Shown here: positions 25,185 through 36,185 of the stretch, piece after piece
How positions within the stretch are numbered: the stretch's first letter is position 1
Layout: each line of letters starts with the position of its first letter
From: Hericium rajendrae
Lineage: Eukaryota > Basidiomycota > Agaricomycetes > Russulales > Hericiaceae
Length of the DNA stretch: 64,000 nucleotides
Assembly: GCA_033439255.1 (NCBI GenBank)
Contig: CM065884.1
Span: 1,550,001-1,614,000, forward strand
Direction: 5' to 3'
Program-made: the position numbers and the translations under genes
The notes under the pieces: generated by a model
Told to the model about the DNA's origin: nothing
The model's database searches: none
What the model saw: the letters and a program-made list of their open reading frames with translations, nothing else

Positions 25185-26457
25185 CTATGCTGCATCCGCT
25201 GGTGGTGCTTCAGGAGCACTCTCCAACTTCTGCCGTTTCCTTTGTCGATACCTCTCCACAGCGCTCTGGATCTGCAGCTCGTCGTTACGCCGCGCTATAA
25301 CCCGAGCGGCCGCCTCCTCCTCCCGCTGCTCCTTCTCTCTTGCCAACCGTGTTCGCTCCTCTTCCATCTGGATAGAAATCTCGCGCATTCTGCGTTCATT
25401 GATCTCCTGTCGGCTGGCGGCACTCCCTACTGCCGTGTGCACCTGCACTGTCTCCGACTCAACTTTCTTGATAGCAGTGCGGAGACCCAGTCGTCGGGTG
25501 TTCGGCGCAGAGAGGTTCAGTCCGGCACTAAGCAGCTCGCGCTTGTCCACGATCTGGAGGTCCTCGTTCAGTTCGACTTCCTTGCCATGTTCTTTGGCAA
25601 TGCGCGCCAGCTCTATGTCAGATTTCGGCGTGTAATCTGGCGGCTTCGAGATCGTGAGATTGGGTATTGGGCCTTGAGGCCCCTTCACAACTCTCGTCGT
25701 GGACTGTTCGGCCATGGCCGCAACGGTCTGCTCGTGCTTTTGCTCTGATTCATCGAGCATCTTCTTGTAGAAATGGGCTAGCCCTGTAGACGGTCCACCC
25801 TTCTTCTTCTGAAGCTCTATTCAAACAATAAGATGAGCAAGACAAAACATTGAAAATGCTATCACATACCATCTCGTCGTCCTTCCTCTTCTTCTGCTCT
25901 CCGCACCTCGGCCATTTGGTCCTTGTAAGCCTGCGTCACAAATGTCTCCTTATCCACAAACTCATCGCCCTCCATTGCCCTCTCTCGCTGCATCATCTTT
26001 TCCTCTGCACGCAAATGATCCAGCCGTCGTGTAGCAGCGGTGCTGAGCAGATTACTAATGTACTTCGGCTGTCATAGTTCAGTCAGGGTCAGACGGCTGC
26101 CGCAAGAAGACGACGTTATAGAGAGCCCACCTTCCGCTCTTTGGACTCCTGCTCCTTCGACTCCTTCTGTCGTGCCTTCGCCTCTTGCATTTTGTCCCAT
26201 ACCTCATCATAATCGAATACACTCGCATCTACCTGCTTCTCCGCCTCCATCCGCTTCCTCGCGCCCTTGGACATCCCGACATTCTGAGCGATCAGCTGCT
26301 TGTTCGTGGTGATTTTGGTCTTCTCAGACGTAGCTGTGGGGGCCGCATCCTCGGTCGCTTCGTCGTCGAGAGAAGCAAAGGCAGCAGGACGCTTCAAAGA
26401 CGGTGCTGAGCCCACGGGCTTGGATTTGCTAGTTGGGAGGGAGAACGAAAGCTTCAT
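25185..26457 (-). CDS. NSRP1-like nuclear speckle splicing regulator (CCDC55/DUF2040)
   Basis: ATG 26457 opens MKLSFSLPTSKSKPVGSAP. Seen next: SVFDYDEVWDKM, then after an intron PKYISNLLSTAATR and EGDEFVDKETFVTQAYK, which is the conserved NSRP1/DUF2040 block. The C-terminal exon (25185-25760) is a charged coiled coil with many Arg/Glu heptads (MREISIQMEEERTRLAREKE), ending PEAPPADAA. The family acts in nuclear speckles on alternative splicing in animals; the fungal role is inferred. Two introns lie near 26070-26130 and 25815-25870. The start is only about 145 bases from the divergent MTR3 start, so the two genes share a promoter region. Confidence 0.86.
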
Positions 26458-26602
26458 GACGGTGTCTGGCTTACGTAACCCGACGCGCGCTGCTTTCTAA
26501 CTTTCTTGGGAACAGAACTTTCGACGCGGCATAGCCATCACATTCACTAGTCTTTGCACCACTGTCACAGTTCGACTCTCAAACACCCTTCTACTGTTCA
26601 GT

Positions 26603-27705
26603 ATGGCACAGAGTGGATTTGACCGGAGACGCATCAACGGCCCTGAAGAAAGCTTTGGCCCTGTCTACGATGATGCTGAAGAAGACACAGCGGTGTATGC
26701 TTCTTGGAAAGTAGGGGACCCTCGACGCGGTCGGAAACCCAGTGATATCCGTTCCATATGTGCGTGTGCGATCAATTCAGCAAGTATTTTCCAACTTATC
26801 ATGGCTGCCTGTGTATGCGGCAGATAGTCCTGCAAGCCGGGCTCATCAGCCAAGCAAACGGCTCAGCGTACATCGAAACTGAGCGTACAAAAGTTGCATG
26901 CGCAGTGTCCGTCCCCAGCCTTCTTCTTTCTTTGAAGGGACTCTCACACCAATCTACCTTAATCTTCATCAGTTATGGTCCGCGTCAGTCTAAAAGCACC
27001 GCGTACAGTGAGAAAGGTCGACTGAATGTCGAAGTCAAGTTTGCTCCGTTTTCGTGTGGGTCAAGAAGAGCCCCCCTTCGCGTGAGTAGCCGCGTACCTC
27101 GGAGCTGTTCCTGACTTTATGAACTCACGACTCGCAGGACGCAGAGGATCGGTCGGTTGCTGTTCACATACAGCAGAGCCTAGCACCTGCGGTCCGCTTG
27201 GAACTGCTGCCGAAGTCCGTCGTAGATGTGTTCCTCACGGTCATAGAGTGTGATGGCATCGATGCATGCGTGGCAGCAGGCTCCATTGCAGCTTCTGCAG
27301 CCCTTGCGAATGCAGGCATCGAGATGCTCGGACTGGTTACCTCGTGTGTAGCCGTAAGCAATATATTCTTACCCTACGTGTCGTCTGTATACCCACCGCT
27401 ATCCCGTCAGGCCACTATAGGTCCGGAGATCTGGCTTGATCCTACCGAGGAGGAATCTTCGAAGGCATCGGGCAGCCTGACCTTCGCGTCCATGCCTGCT
27501 TTAGGTACTGTGACTCATGTTTGGCAAACTGGGCACATACCTCCAGACAAAGCAATCATCGTACGCCTCAGATGTCAACCGATTTACACTTTTGCTGATG
27601 GTAGAATTCACTCTGCAGTGTATGGAACAATGTCAAGAGCAATGTACGGAAATTATACACCAGATTGTCGCATCTGCGCTTCTGGGACATGAAGAAGGAG
27701 CATGA
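26603..27705 (+). CDS. MTR3: Exosome subunit MTR3 (EXOSC6-like RNase PH-fold protein)
   Basis: Ring subunit of the RNA exosome. Start ATG 26603: MAQSGFDRRRINGPEESFGP. Splicing gives LQAGLISQANGSAYIETERT and KVACAVYGPRQSK, the classical RNase PH beta-strand block. It continues LNVEVKFAPFSCGSRR and VRLELLPKSVVDVFLTVIEC. DACVAAGSIAASAALANAGIEM is the conserved core helix region. The last splice (about 27559-27618) joins DKAII to CMEQCQEQCTEII, and the protein ends at 27705. The residues used for phosphorolysis in bacterial RNase PH are not evident, as expected for an inactive eukaryotic ring subunit. Choosing between MTR3 and RRP41 rests on the long N-terminal lead before QAG and on the divergent core. 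Confidence 0.83.
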
Positions 27706-28152
27706 ATGCTGGCTACACGGCCGATACAGCAAATTGGACACTTTTTCTGTCTCTATGGGTCCATGCTGTCGTGTAGATTATGTATGCCGTGACGTAAATG
27801 ACTGCTCGCAAACCCAGAGTTTCCTTTTATACTTCCCTTCGTGCAGGAAATACCTCGCGTGGGTGCTAACGATTTTGGAGCTGTGTCTGCTGGGTTTTGA
27901 GCCGAGTCTGACGATCTGGCCAATGGGCTCAAAGAGTTTGCAATTGATGGCAAGCACACGTGATACGCGCAATGTGCTTCGCGAGTTTGCTGTCGCGAAA
28001 AAGTCTTGGCGGAAGTTAGCGCTCCCGGTCTCCGTAGCATCTCCACGACTGCTTACGAGCGGTACATATTCCCACTTTCCCCTGTATCCTCCTAGACATC
28101 GTTACGTTCAACCTCATTCAAATCTGGACTCGTCCACGGGCCAACGAAACTC
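27706..28152. other. Intergenic, MTR3 to amino-acid permease
   Basis: About 450 bases between tandem genes. Open frames exist on both strands but none resembles a known protein. Confidence 0.45.
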
Positions 28153-30616
28153 ATGACCTCAAAAGCTGCATATACCCCGCAATATCCCTCTCCCCCATTA
28201 TCGCATTCATCCCACGATTCTGAAGATTCTCTGCGCGCCCTCGAGCTATCAGAAGGACCGGGGTTCATTCCAACAAGTGGAAGGGTTCGGTCTTATTCCA
28301 TTGGTGGCTTCGATTTCGAGAGGGATCTGCTTCCGTTGAGCTCAAGTCTGAGCGAGCCCGATGAAACTCGCCCAGTAGCGACTGAGAAGAGCATTGGACT
28401 GATCAATGGTGTGTCCCAACTTATGGTCTACTGCTTTGCTGTTTCGTGATCGAGACGATGCAGGCATTGCCCTGATTGTCGGCCTGCAGGTGATAGTTAT
28501 TATTCCCGGTTCCTCTACTTTTAACTAATTGGCCGGGTTAGATTGGATCAGGTATCTTGTCAGTATCCATACTTTGTTGACGCGTCGAAAGTATTAACAA
28601 TTCGTGTCAGCTCCTCGCCAGGTGTCGTGGTAGCAAATACGCAGAGCGTTGGTGCAAGTCTTAGCGTTTGGCTGGTGTCTGGCTTGTTAGCATGGACGGG
28701 CGCCAGCAGTTTCGCGGAGCTGGGCTCCGCGATCCCTCTCAACGGCGGGGCACAAGCGTATCTTGCCTATTCCTATGGGCCATTGGTCTCATATTTATTT
28801 GCATGGACAGCAATAGCTGCTTTGAAGCCAGGTATTCAATGCAGTACTGGTCATGTTGCGTTTCCGCATAGATTTACCTCTGCGCTCTCAGGCTCCAATG
28901 CTGTCATCAGTCTCGTTTTCGCAGAGTATTTGAACAGGCTGTTCTGGCATACGACGCGCGGCGATGTCTCGCCGGATAGCATACCGCAGTGGGCGATCCA
29001 GGTTACAGCGATCGTAGCCGTCCTTCTCATCACGCTTATATGCGTCGCCGCGAAAAGCCTAGGCACGCGAGCCGCAGTCGTTTTCACGACAGTAAAGGTA
29101 CGCCATAGGCTGTATGGCACTAATCCATGCTGAAATCATATCTGATCACAGATATTTGCACTAGTGAGCTCATAAAACGTTCATACCTCATAGAGCCTGC
29201 GGGAGATCAAAATAATTGATAGATCTCAATCACGATTCTTGGACTTGTCCAACTTATTAGAGGACGCCAGTCGACCTCTTTCTTAGGAGACATATGGGAA
29301 GGTACTAGCACGAGCCCGTCATCGTATGCACTGGCTCTGTATTCGGGTCTTTGGGCATTCGATGGATGGGATCAAGCCAACTATGTTGGAGGTGAAATGA
29401 AGCGCCCAGAGAAGAATATCCCTCGTGCAATCCATACCAGCATGCTGGTCGTCACTGTAAGTCCTGTCACATGAATAATTCAAGGCATGTTCTCATGATG
29501 TTAATGTCTCATAGATTCTGTTTATGCTAGCGAACCTTTCATACTTTGTTGTCTTAGACAAGGCACGTATCTCCGTAGCCGTATCTTATGCACAACCTCA
29601 GCCAAACAATAAACAGGACACTGTAGGGCGGAGTAATACAGTTGCGCTAGATTTCGGTAGAGCTCTATTTGGACCCATTGGAGGAGCTGTCTTCGCGTTC
29701 ATGGTTGCATTTTCATGTTTTGGTGCTCTAAACGGTGACGAGGTTACTTCCGTACTTGCGTCATCTAAGTATTAACGCCTCTCTACGCAGGTGCATTCTT
29801 CACTTCTGGACGGCTTATTTACGTTGCCGGGCGTGAAGGATATTTGCCAGCATTATTTGGCCGACTGCATAAGACGCGACAGACCCCATTAAACGCGATG
29901 TTATTGCAGGCCACAATTACAATCGCGTTCATCTTGGTTGGCGGACAGTTCAGATCGCTCATTAATTTTGCTGTGGTCGCATCATGGGCGTTCTATTTTC
30001 TCACCGTAAGCGCACTCGGTCTTCTCAGAGTACTGATGAGAAATCAATCCGCTTTAAGGTCCTCGGAGTTGTGGTCCTGCGTTTCAAGGAGCCTACCCTA
30101 GAGAGGTAATATTTGCCTCGTGAGACCTATTCGTTGCTGACTTACAATGACAGGCCATACAAGACGTGGATAACTACGCCGCTTATCTTCTGCGCAGTAC
30201 GTTCTGTAGCTTTTGTACCGTGCCGTTTTATTGAACCAGTTTGCTTATCAGGTTGCACTCTTCCTTCTCTGTATGCCCGTCGTTGCTGCACCTTTACAAG
30301 CTCTAGCGGTACTTGGTGCGTACTCACACTAGCAACCTGAGTCGAGCTGACATCATTTACGTTTCTCCTAGGTTTCGTGTTGGCGGGCATACCCATGTAT
30401 TACCTGACTCAGCGCACCAAATCTATACGGCTACCTCGCCAACTATGTAAGCTGTCCTTGCCCTTGTCGTATGAGCAGCCCGTTCACATGCGTCGTCCAG
30501 CATTCCTCTCATCGTGGATAGCGAAGTTGAGTGGTCGGCCAACTGTCACGCCAGGGTTCGGGTGGGAAGCTGTTGCCACAGAGGGCGATGAAGGGGTCGA
30601 GATGACGAGACACTAA
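28153..30616 (+). CDS. LAT/MUP1-type amino-acid permease (APC superfamily)
   Basis: Plasma-membrane amino-acid transporter with about 12 membrane helices. ATG 28153 opens a ~75-residue Ser-rich cytosolic N-terminus (YSIGGFDFERDLLPLSSSLS). TM1 carries the APC unwound helix GLQIGSGIFSSPGVV, spliced across the intron near 28555-28615. Further landmarks are WTGASSFAELGSAIPLNGG, LYSGLWAFDGWDQANYVGGEM, then GRSNTVALDFGRALFGPIGG, FTSGRLIYVAGREGYLP and HKTRQTPLNAMLLQA. These are typical of the fungal LAT group that includes methionine permease MUP1. About eight introns are present; one, 29563-29616, appears to use a GC donor. Helices are visible through PLIFCAVALFLLCMPVVAAP. The substrate cannot be read from sequence. 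The final 60 residues are poorly conserved and may include one more intron. Confidence 0.85.
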
Positions 30617-31125
30617 CGGTGCACTCTCATAACTTTCCGGTATACCCGTATGGATTGGTGACCATTTAGATCGCGTCGGACTTACGTCGGACTCTTGATA
30701 ACGTTACTGTATGACCTTGCTAATTGACTACAAGAACAGAAATCACAGTAGGATGTATTCTCCGGACGCTGAGCGTTGAGATACATGTCGAGGTCATTCC
30801 TGACACTTTCAAGGTCCCAGCCGAATCCCAAAGTTACCAGTCCAAATACAACTTGTCGGGCTCTGGTCGGCAAAGGATCGGTGCATCGCCACCCGCTGAC
30901 ATAAGGGTCACTATAGTCAGCCGTTTCCTCGGCGACCTGTGTCAGGCGGGATGGCGCGATCGATGATCATTGTCATTGAGTTGCTTCCATATAAACCCTC
31001 TAAACATCTGAAGGTAACCATCTGTCTTTAGAGCCCGGCTGCTACTATTTGGTACGAGATCTCTGCACTCTTGCTTGGCGAATGGTTGATCTAACTCATG
31101 CCAGATCGACGATTTATCCACTACC
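30617..31125. other. Intergenic, permease to ATX1
   Basis: About 510 bases containing the permease 3' end and ATX1 promoter and leader. No gene is supported. Confidence 0.45.
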
Positions 31126-31569
31126 ATGGTGCGTACCCTGCCAACCGTCGCCTTTCTCGTCTGACTTTGTGGATGGATCTCAGTCTGAGCACCAATACAA
31201 GTTCGATGTTAAGGTGAGCATGCCCGTGTGAGATCCGGTCTGGCGTTCTCGGTCTGAACAAGGGCATAGATGACCTGCTCTGGATGCTCCGGCGCAGTCG
31301 ACCGCGTCCTGAAGAAGACAGAAGGTACGCTACGCCAACCTGTATTTACTTACGGAACATATTGATGAGGGATCTGTGAAGGCATCAGCTCTTACAATGT
31401 TAACCTCGATACTCAGGAGGTCCTTGTGACAGGAACCATTCCCTATGACGATCTTCTGGCGAAGATCCAGAAGACTGGCAAAGAGGTGCGTTCGTTTTGC
31501 GATTGGACATCGAGAGTATTATCCGCTGACTTGATACCACAGGTTCGCTCTGGGGAGACATTGTCGTAG
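31126..31569 (+). CDS. ATX1: ATX1 cytosolic copper chaperone
   Basis: Delivers Cu(I) to the Ccc2/ATP7-type ATPase in the Golgi, which loads multicopper ferroxidases. Five exons: 31126-31128 (only the ATG), 31184-31213, 31270-31324, 31382-31485 and 31543-31569. They encode 72 residues, the same size as yeast Atx1 (73). Seen: MSEHQYKFDVK, then the metal-binding loop MTCSGCSGAVDRVLKK with both cysteines. Next are SSYNVNLDTQEVLVTG and the closing LLAKIQKTGKEVRSGETLS. The conserved Lys in KTGKEV (copper-site second shell) is present. Exons are so small that the gene is invisible to unspliced ORF searches. It lies head to tail with a ferric reductase. Confidence 0.95.
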
Positions 31570-32341
31570 ACTGCTGGACGAAGCGTGGAAACGTTGTACG
31601 ATCCGTGGAGGTGTAGTACTAGTAATTTGAATGCGTTGGAATTCCGTCTTTTGCACCTTGAGCTTGAGATCCTTCCGCTTGACGTAATAACGGAGACTGA
31701 TCCCGTCCTGCCCTAGCCAGAGGTCAGGCGATGCAGACAACCGCAATCGGAACGATGCGGACCAAGCATGTCTACATTTCTACGATCAACGGGACCCGTA
31801 CGGGACTTGGATATTTGCCGAAGAGGAACCGACTTGATCATTTGCAAATGAAATGTATTAGATGTTGTTTGTGCAGTCAGATGCGATCACATGAAGCGGT
31901 TGATACCAGGCCCTGGCCGGGCGTGAAAATAGAGGTGCATGTGTGAGCTCGTGTATGTGCATGACGTACCTCGCAAAGCTTGGATTCTATTTCGAAGAGG
32001 GATGAGCAACCTGGGAGCAGACTCACATGACTGGTATACCCTTTTTCCAACCGGCGACACGGACAACGGAACTTACAATTTGGGGATCGGCAGGGACGGA
32101 CGCGACCAGTACGCGACCTTTGCTCAGCTCTCGACAGATGAGCCAGAGCTGCCGAGCACAAGCCCAGCCTTTCTGCATGGCTCTCCCGCCCGTCTCAATT
32201 CTTCATATACTCCGTCCGGGTTCCTGATATCCTTCTGCTTCTACGGTGGCTGGTCGCCCACCTTGCGTTAAGCTTGACATTATACATATCCCCGCTCCTT
32301 TCGACACCGCATTCGATACTTCACGCTGGCCGCCTTTACCC
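31570..32341. other. Intergenic, ATX1 to ferric reductase
   Basis: About 770 bases. A 110-residue plus-strand open frame at 31939-32271 resembles nothing known and has no clear start context. The region should hold the ferric reductase promoter. I did not find an unambiguous iron or copper response element. Confidence 0.4.
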
Positions 32342-35300
32342 ATGTCTGCCCAGCCCTCCGCGACGGCCTCCCTCACCCCCAATCCTACGACGCCAGCCAT
32401 CTCGGGTGACCTAGAGTGGATCACCGCGTACTTGACGATACATCGGCTCAGCACCACCAGTTGGCGGTATGCGTACCTTCTGTGGATCGTGGTGGGCGTA
32501 ATTTGGTTAACCTTCACGGTATTTCACTGGGCGGGGCTGAAGGGAGGAGTGCTCGGGGCATACTGGAGCAAATGGGCGCTACGGCGGAGGACTTGGCGGA
32601 AGAAACACAGTTTGGCAATGGCCAGGCGAAGAGGCGAGCCCCACAAACAGCCCCTTCCTTTCCCCTCCAATGCACAGATACTATGTTTGATGGCCTTGGT
32701 CATTATAGCGTTCGCGCTCACCTTCGCGGGCCCCGACGACCTGGCGCCTGGTAACAAGCTCTGGCAATTCAGTCGACGTGACATCTCATCTCGCCAATCT
32801 ACGAATGTGGATTACACGCAACTTCAACCCCAGTACACCATCAGCAAGGCATGGTGGACCTCCGGCAACCGTGCGGGGCTCATTTCCATGGCACTGTTTC
32901 CATTATGTATCCTTTTCATCCTCAAGGCACCGCCGTTCGCCTTATTTGCCATCCCGTTCTTCATGAATCTTCAATTCGACAAGATGCTCTGGCTTCACCG
33001 TTGGTGTGGGCGTTTGATATGGCTCCTCGCGACACTCCATACTGCCTTTTGGAGTGTCCAACTGGCTCGGGATACACGGGCTGGTACTGGAAAGTCCGCA
33101 TACACCTACGCCTGGCAATATCCAAATTTTATTTACGCCTGGACGGTGCGTAGCCTATTCGCGCCGAAGCAGCTCTCAGTGCTCATTGTCTCGTTAGTCA
33201 TATGGGGCGCTCACTCTCCTTGTCATCTTGTCTCTTCGCCCCGTGCGAGAGAGACACTATGAGGCCTTCTATTTTCTGCACATTCTCTTCGTGCCATTGT
33301 CTATTGTCATGGCGGGTTTACACCACCCGCCCGTTTGGTGGTGGTGCTGGGCTGCTCTGGCTCTGTGGATAGGCGAGAGGGTCTGGCGTGGAACCCGATG
33401 GCTGTACATGAACGGCTTCATTGCCTCATCGCCAAATGCAAATTCTACAAATCCTGACCGATCGAAGCAGACGTGGGAGATGCATGCCTTCAATCAACAT
33501 GACGTGGAGAACTCACCAGCCAAGGGCAATCTGATGCCGCGTTCACCTCTTGCACAGAATGAAGACCGTAATTCTCCGTCATTGTATCTATCCCCAAGAA
33601 CTCCATACCACGCGGCCACTCTGTCCGCGTCTTCGGAGCATTTTTTGCTAACTCCAGATATTTCGGACTCGTCATATATACCACCCACAGGCTATGCCCA
33701 TGCCGACCTCGTCGCTGGACGTACCATTCGCATCCGCTTGGCCACGCCCGGGTACATTACCTGGGCTCCTGGACAACACTTCCTCCTTTGCATTCCGTCT
33801 GTCTCGCGCTTCTTATCCCATCCATTCACTTCTGCGTCAATCAGTGATGAACAGGTCATTGGGGAGGAAGGCCGAATCATCGTTCTTCTTATCCGCGCGA
33901 AAAGTGGATGGACGAAGGATCTCTGGGATACCGTCATCCATCTTATAGCCAGTGGTCGAAAGCATCCGCGGGGCGAAGTCCCTGCCGGCACCACACTTCC
34001 GTCGTCGGGGGTCTTGCTCAGGAGCTGGGTAGATGGGCCGTTTGGTTCGTCTGTGCGGACCAACTGGGGCGATTATTCGAGCATTCTTATCGTCTCTGGT
34101 GGATCGGGTGTTAGCTTCGGCTTGTCCATCCTAGAGTATGTCTGCCTATGCTTGGCGGGCAGAGATGGAAGGTTTTTGGGCGGGACAGGGACCCGGACGA
34201 ATTTTCTCACGAAGAGGGTAAGGTTTGTGTGGTTAGTGCGAGAGTTCTGTGAGTATGCTTACGTGACACTTGTTCTCAGCCGCTGATATTTTCTTTTTGT
34301 TCAAAAGCGCATATACAGTGGTGCGCAACTGTGCTCCGCCGGTGTATGTCGCTAGTCCCTCGTGACCTCTGTCAAATCGATATATTCGTAACGAACTTCA
34401 AGCTACCTGCAAAAGGCCCATCACTGTCTCCTTATTCTCCTTATGATCCCGTTACACCCATCACCCCATCCGCGACTGACCGTGACGAGCTGGCCCCGCC
34501 GAAAGCAGGTTTCATGATGGACAACCGACGCAAACAGAATCGTGCAAGCGTCGACAGCGATGGTGGTCAAGACAGTGACGACTCACAGGTGGACAACTAT
34601 GTCGATCTGAGCTACTACACGGGCGAATTCCAAGCAGAAGTCCCGGAAGGAGAGCTCGGTCACGAAGAGGACATCCTGGATTTGACCAACTTCGATGGAG
34701 ACAACGACGAGCGCATGCCTGGCGAAGCACAGGTCAATCGGACAGTGCGGAAGGAGGGCAAGATGCGGCGGGCGCTGACGCGGAAGGGCTGGAAGTCAAA
34801 GTCGAGGAGTAATCTCGAGAGTTACGCAGGCGATAGCGCGTTGAAGGTGCCATCCTCCTCAGAAGATTCCTCGAGCTTGAAGTCGCGTATCTCGGATTCT
34901 GTAAAGCTGGTCACCTCACGACATGGTCATGGTCATAAGTCTTCCGAGATGGACTTGGGAATGTCCTCGATAAAAGAGGCCGACGAGCTGTCCCCGTCCA
35001 CTATTATTCAGCCATCGCCTCGCGATTCCAAAGGATCAAGCATCACATCACCGCCCCAAACTTCTTCCGCTCTTCCCGAGCCTGGCCACCAACCTTCTCT
35101 CTCACTGGCAATAGACTCGGACGCCAGATCCGTCTACTCTGTGGCAAGTGATATGCGTGATTTGTTGCCTCAGGTTGGGATCGGCGCCCATGGAGTCCAA
35201 GTGCGACTGGAGGTAGATGACAGGGAGATGCACGATATCAGCGTGATGGCTGAGTTCGCGCGGCCTGGGCGACCGAAGCTGGACCTTATTCTTAAGGATG

Positions 35301-35520
35301 AGGTTGCGAAGTCGACAGGGTCGGTGGTCGTTGCATGTGAGTTCTTCTCGCCTTCGTCATCTTCGACATCAACTGACGGCTTCGGCCTTTAGGCTGTGGA
35401 CCCACGACACTGAATGCCGTGGTGCGGAAACTAGTGGCAGCCCAGATCGATCCCGCACGAGTACGACGCGGCGATATGAGCGGGTCCATCTCTTTTGTAG
35501 CGGAGGACTTTGCGTATTGA
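32342..35520 (+). CDS. FRE-type ferric/cupric reductase with long cytosolic insertion
   Basis: Plasma-membrane flavocytochrome that moves electrons from NADPH to extracellular Fe(III)/Cu(II). First in-frame ATG is 32342. About 950-1,000 residues, larger than the usual ~700. Six or more membrane helices are visible. The bis-heme histidines are in LHRWCGRLIWLLATLH and FLHILFVPLSIVMAGLH, both H-x13-H. The FAD-binding motif is SHPFTSAS. The first NADPH segment is SGGSGVSFGLSILE (about 34097-34138). RFVWLVREFSHIQWC is joined over the intron near 34252-34310. The terminal CCGPTTLNAVVRKLVAAQID is spliced at about 35338-35390, and the protein ends ...SFVAEDFAY at 35520. Between FVTNFKLPAKGP and VRLEVDD lies a ~260-residue Ser/Asp/Pro-rich insertion with no fold (about 34400-35195). 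Location next to ATX1 fits reductive metal uptake. Confidence 0.92.
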
Positions 35521-36185
35521 TACCTAGTGCGCTACGCCGCCAGAATGTGGACAAATGTCGAGGCTAGCATACCTATTACTAGAAACGATCCCTATGGACC
35601 ATTAGGCTATGATGTTAGATTGTATCTTTTCCACCATTCATTCATGCTGTCGAGCATCACCTAGCATTACTACCCATTGCAATCATGGATTTTGGACTTG
35701 TAGTTAGTTCTATAGCATCACGTAGATAATGTTCTCTTTAATGGAATATAACCTATCTGTATCTATCAACTACTGTACAATAGACATCGGCTGGCCTCGG
35801 GCAGGCAACAAGAGTCTGGTCCCTCGAATTTAAAAGCAAAGCTGCTGCTGCTTTACCGACGATCATACCGTTGTAAGCGATCCAGTAGTGGCATCTCGGC
35901 TATACGCCTTTTATTATAATCTCCACGTTGCTTGTCGAGCTTGTCTATTCGCGTGCATCATCAGTGAACCTATCTTTCGGTCAGTCGGAGTCGTTGACAG
36001 TTCTGTAGAAGGCAGCACGCGTCGGAGACCGCGTCGCGAGCATCAACCTGACTCCAATTCTGGCTTCCACTCTGTACGGTCGATTTCTTTGGCGAAACTC
36101 GCGCCTTTTACGACCTCCCATCAGCTCAGCACGGCATTGCTCCCATTCCGTTCCCTGTAAATCTGCTGACCCACCGATCCATGCA
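35521..36185. other. Intergenic, ferric reductase to TRM1
   Basis: About 665 bases between tandem genes. AT-rich 3' flank, then TRM1 leader. Nothing else seen except a two-codon upstream ORF (ATG CAA TGA at 36181-36189) overlapping the TRM1 start. Confidence 0.5.

Noticed and set aside
31939-32271. 110-codon plus-strand frame upstream of the ferric reductase
   Set aside because: Unrecognised, and the reductase frame begins at a clear ATG after it.
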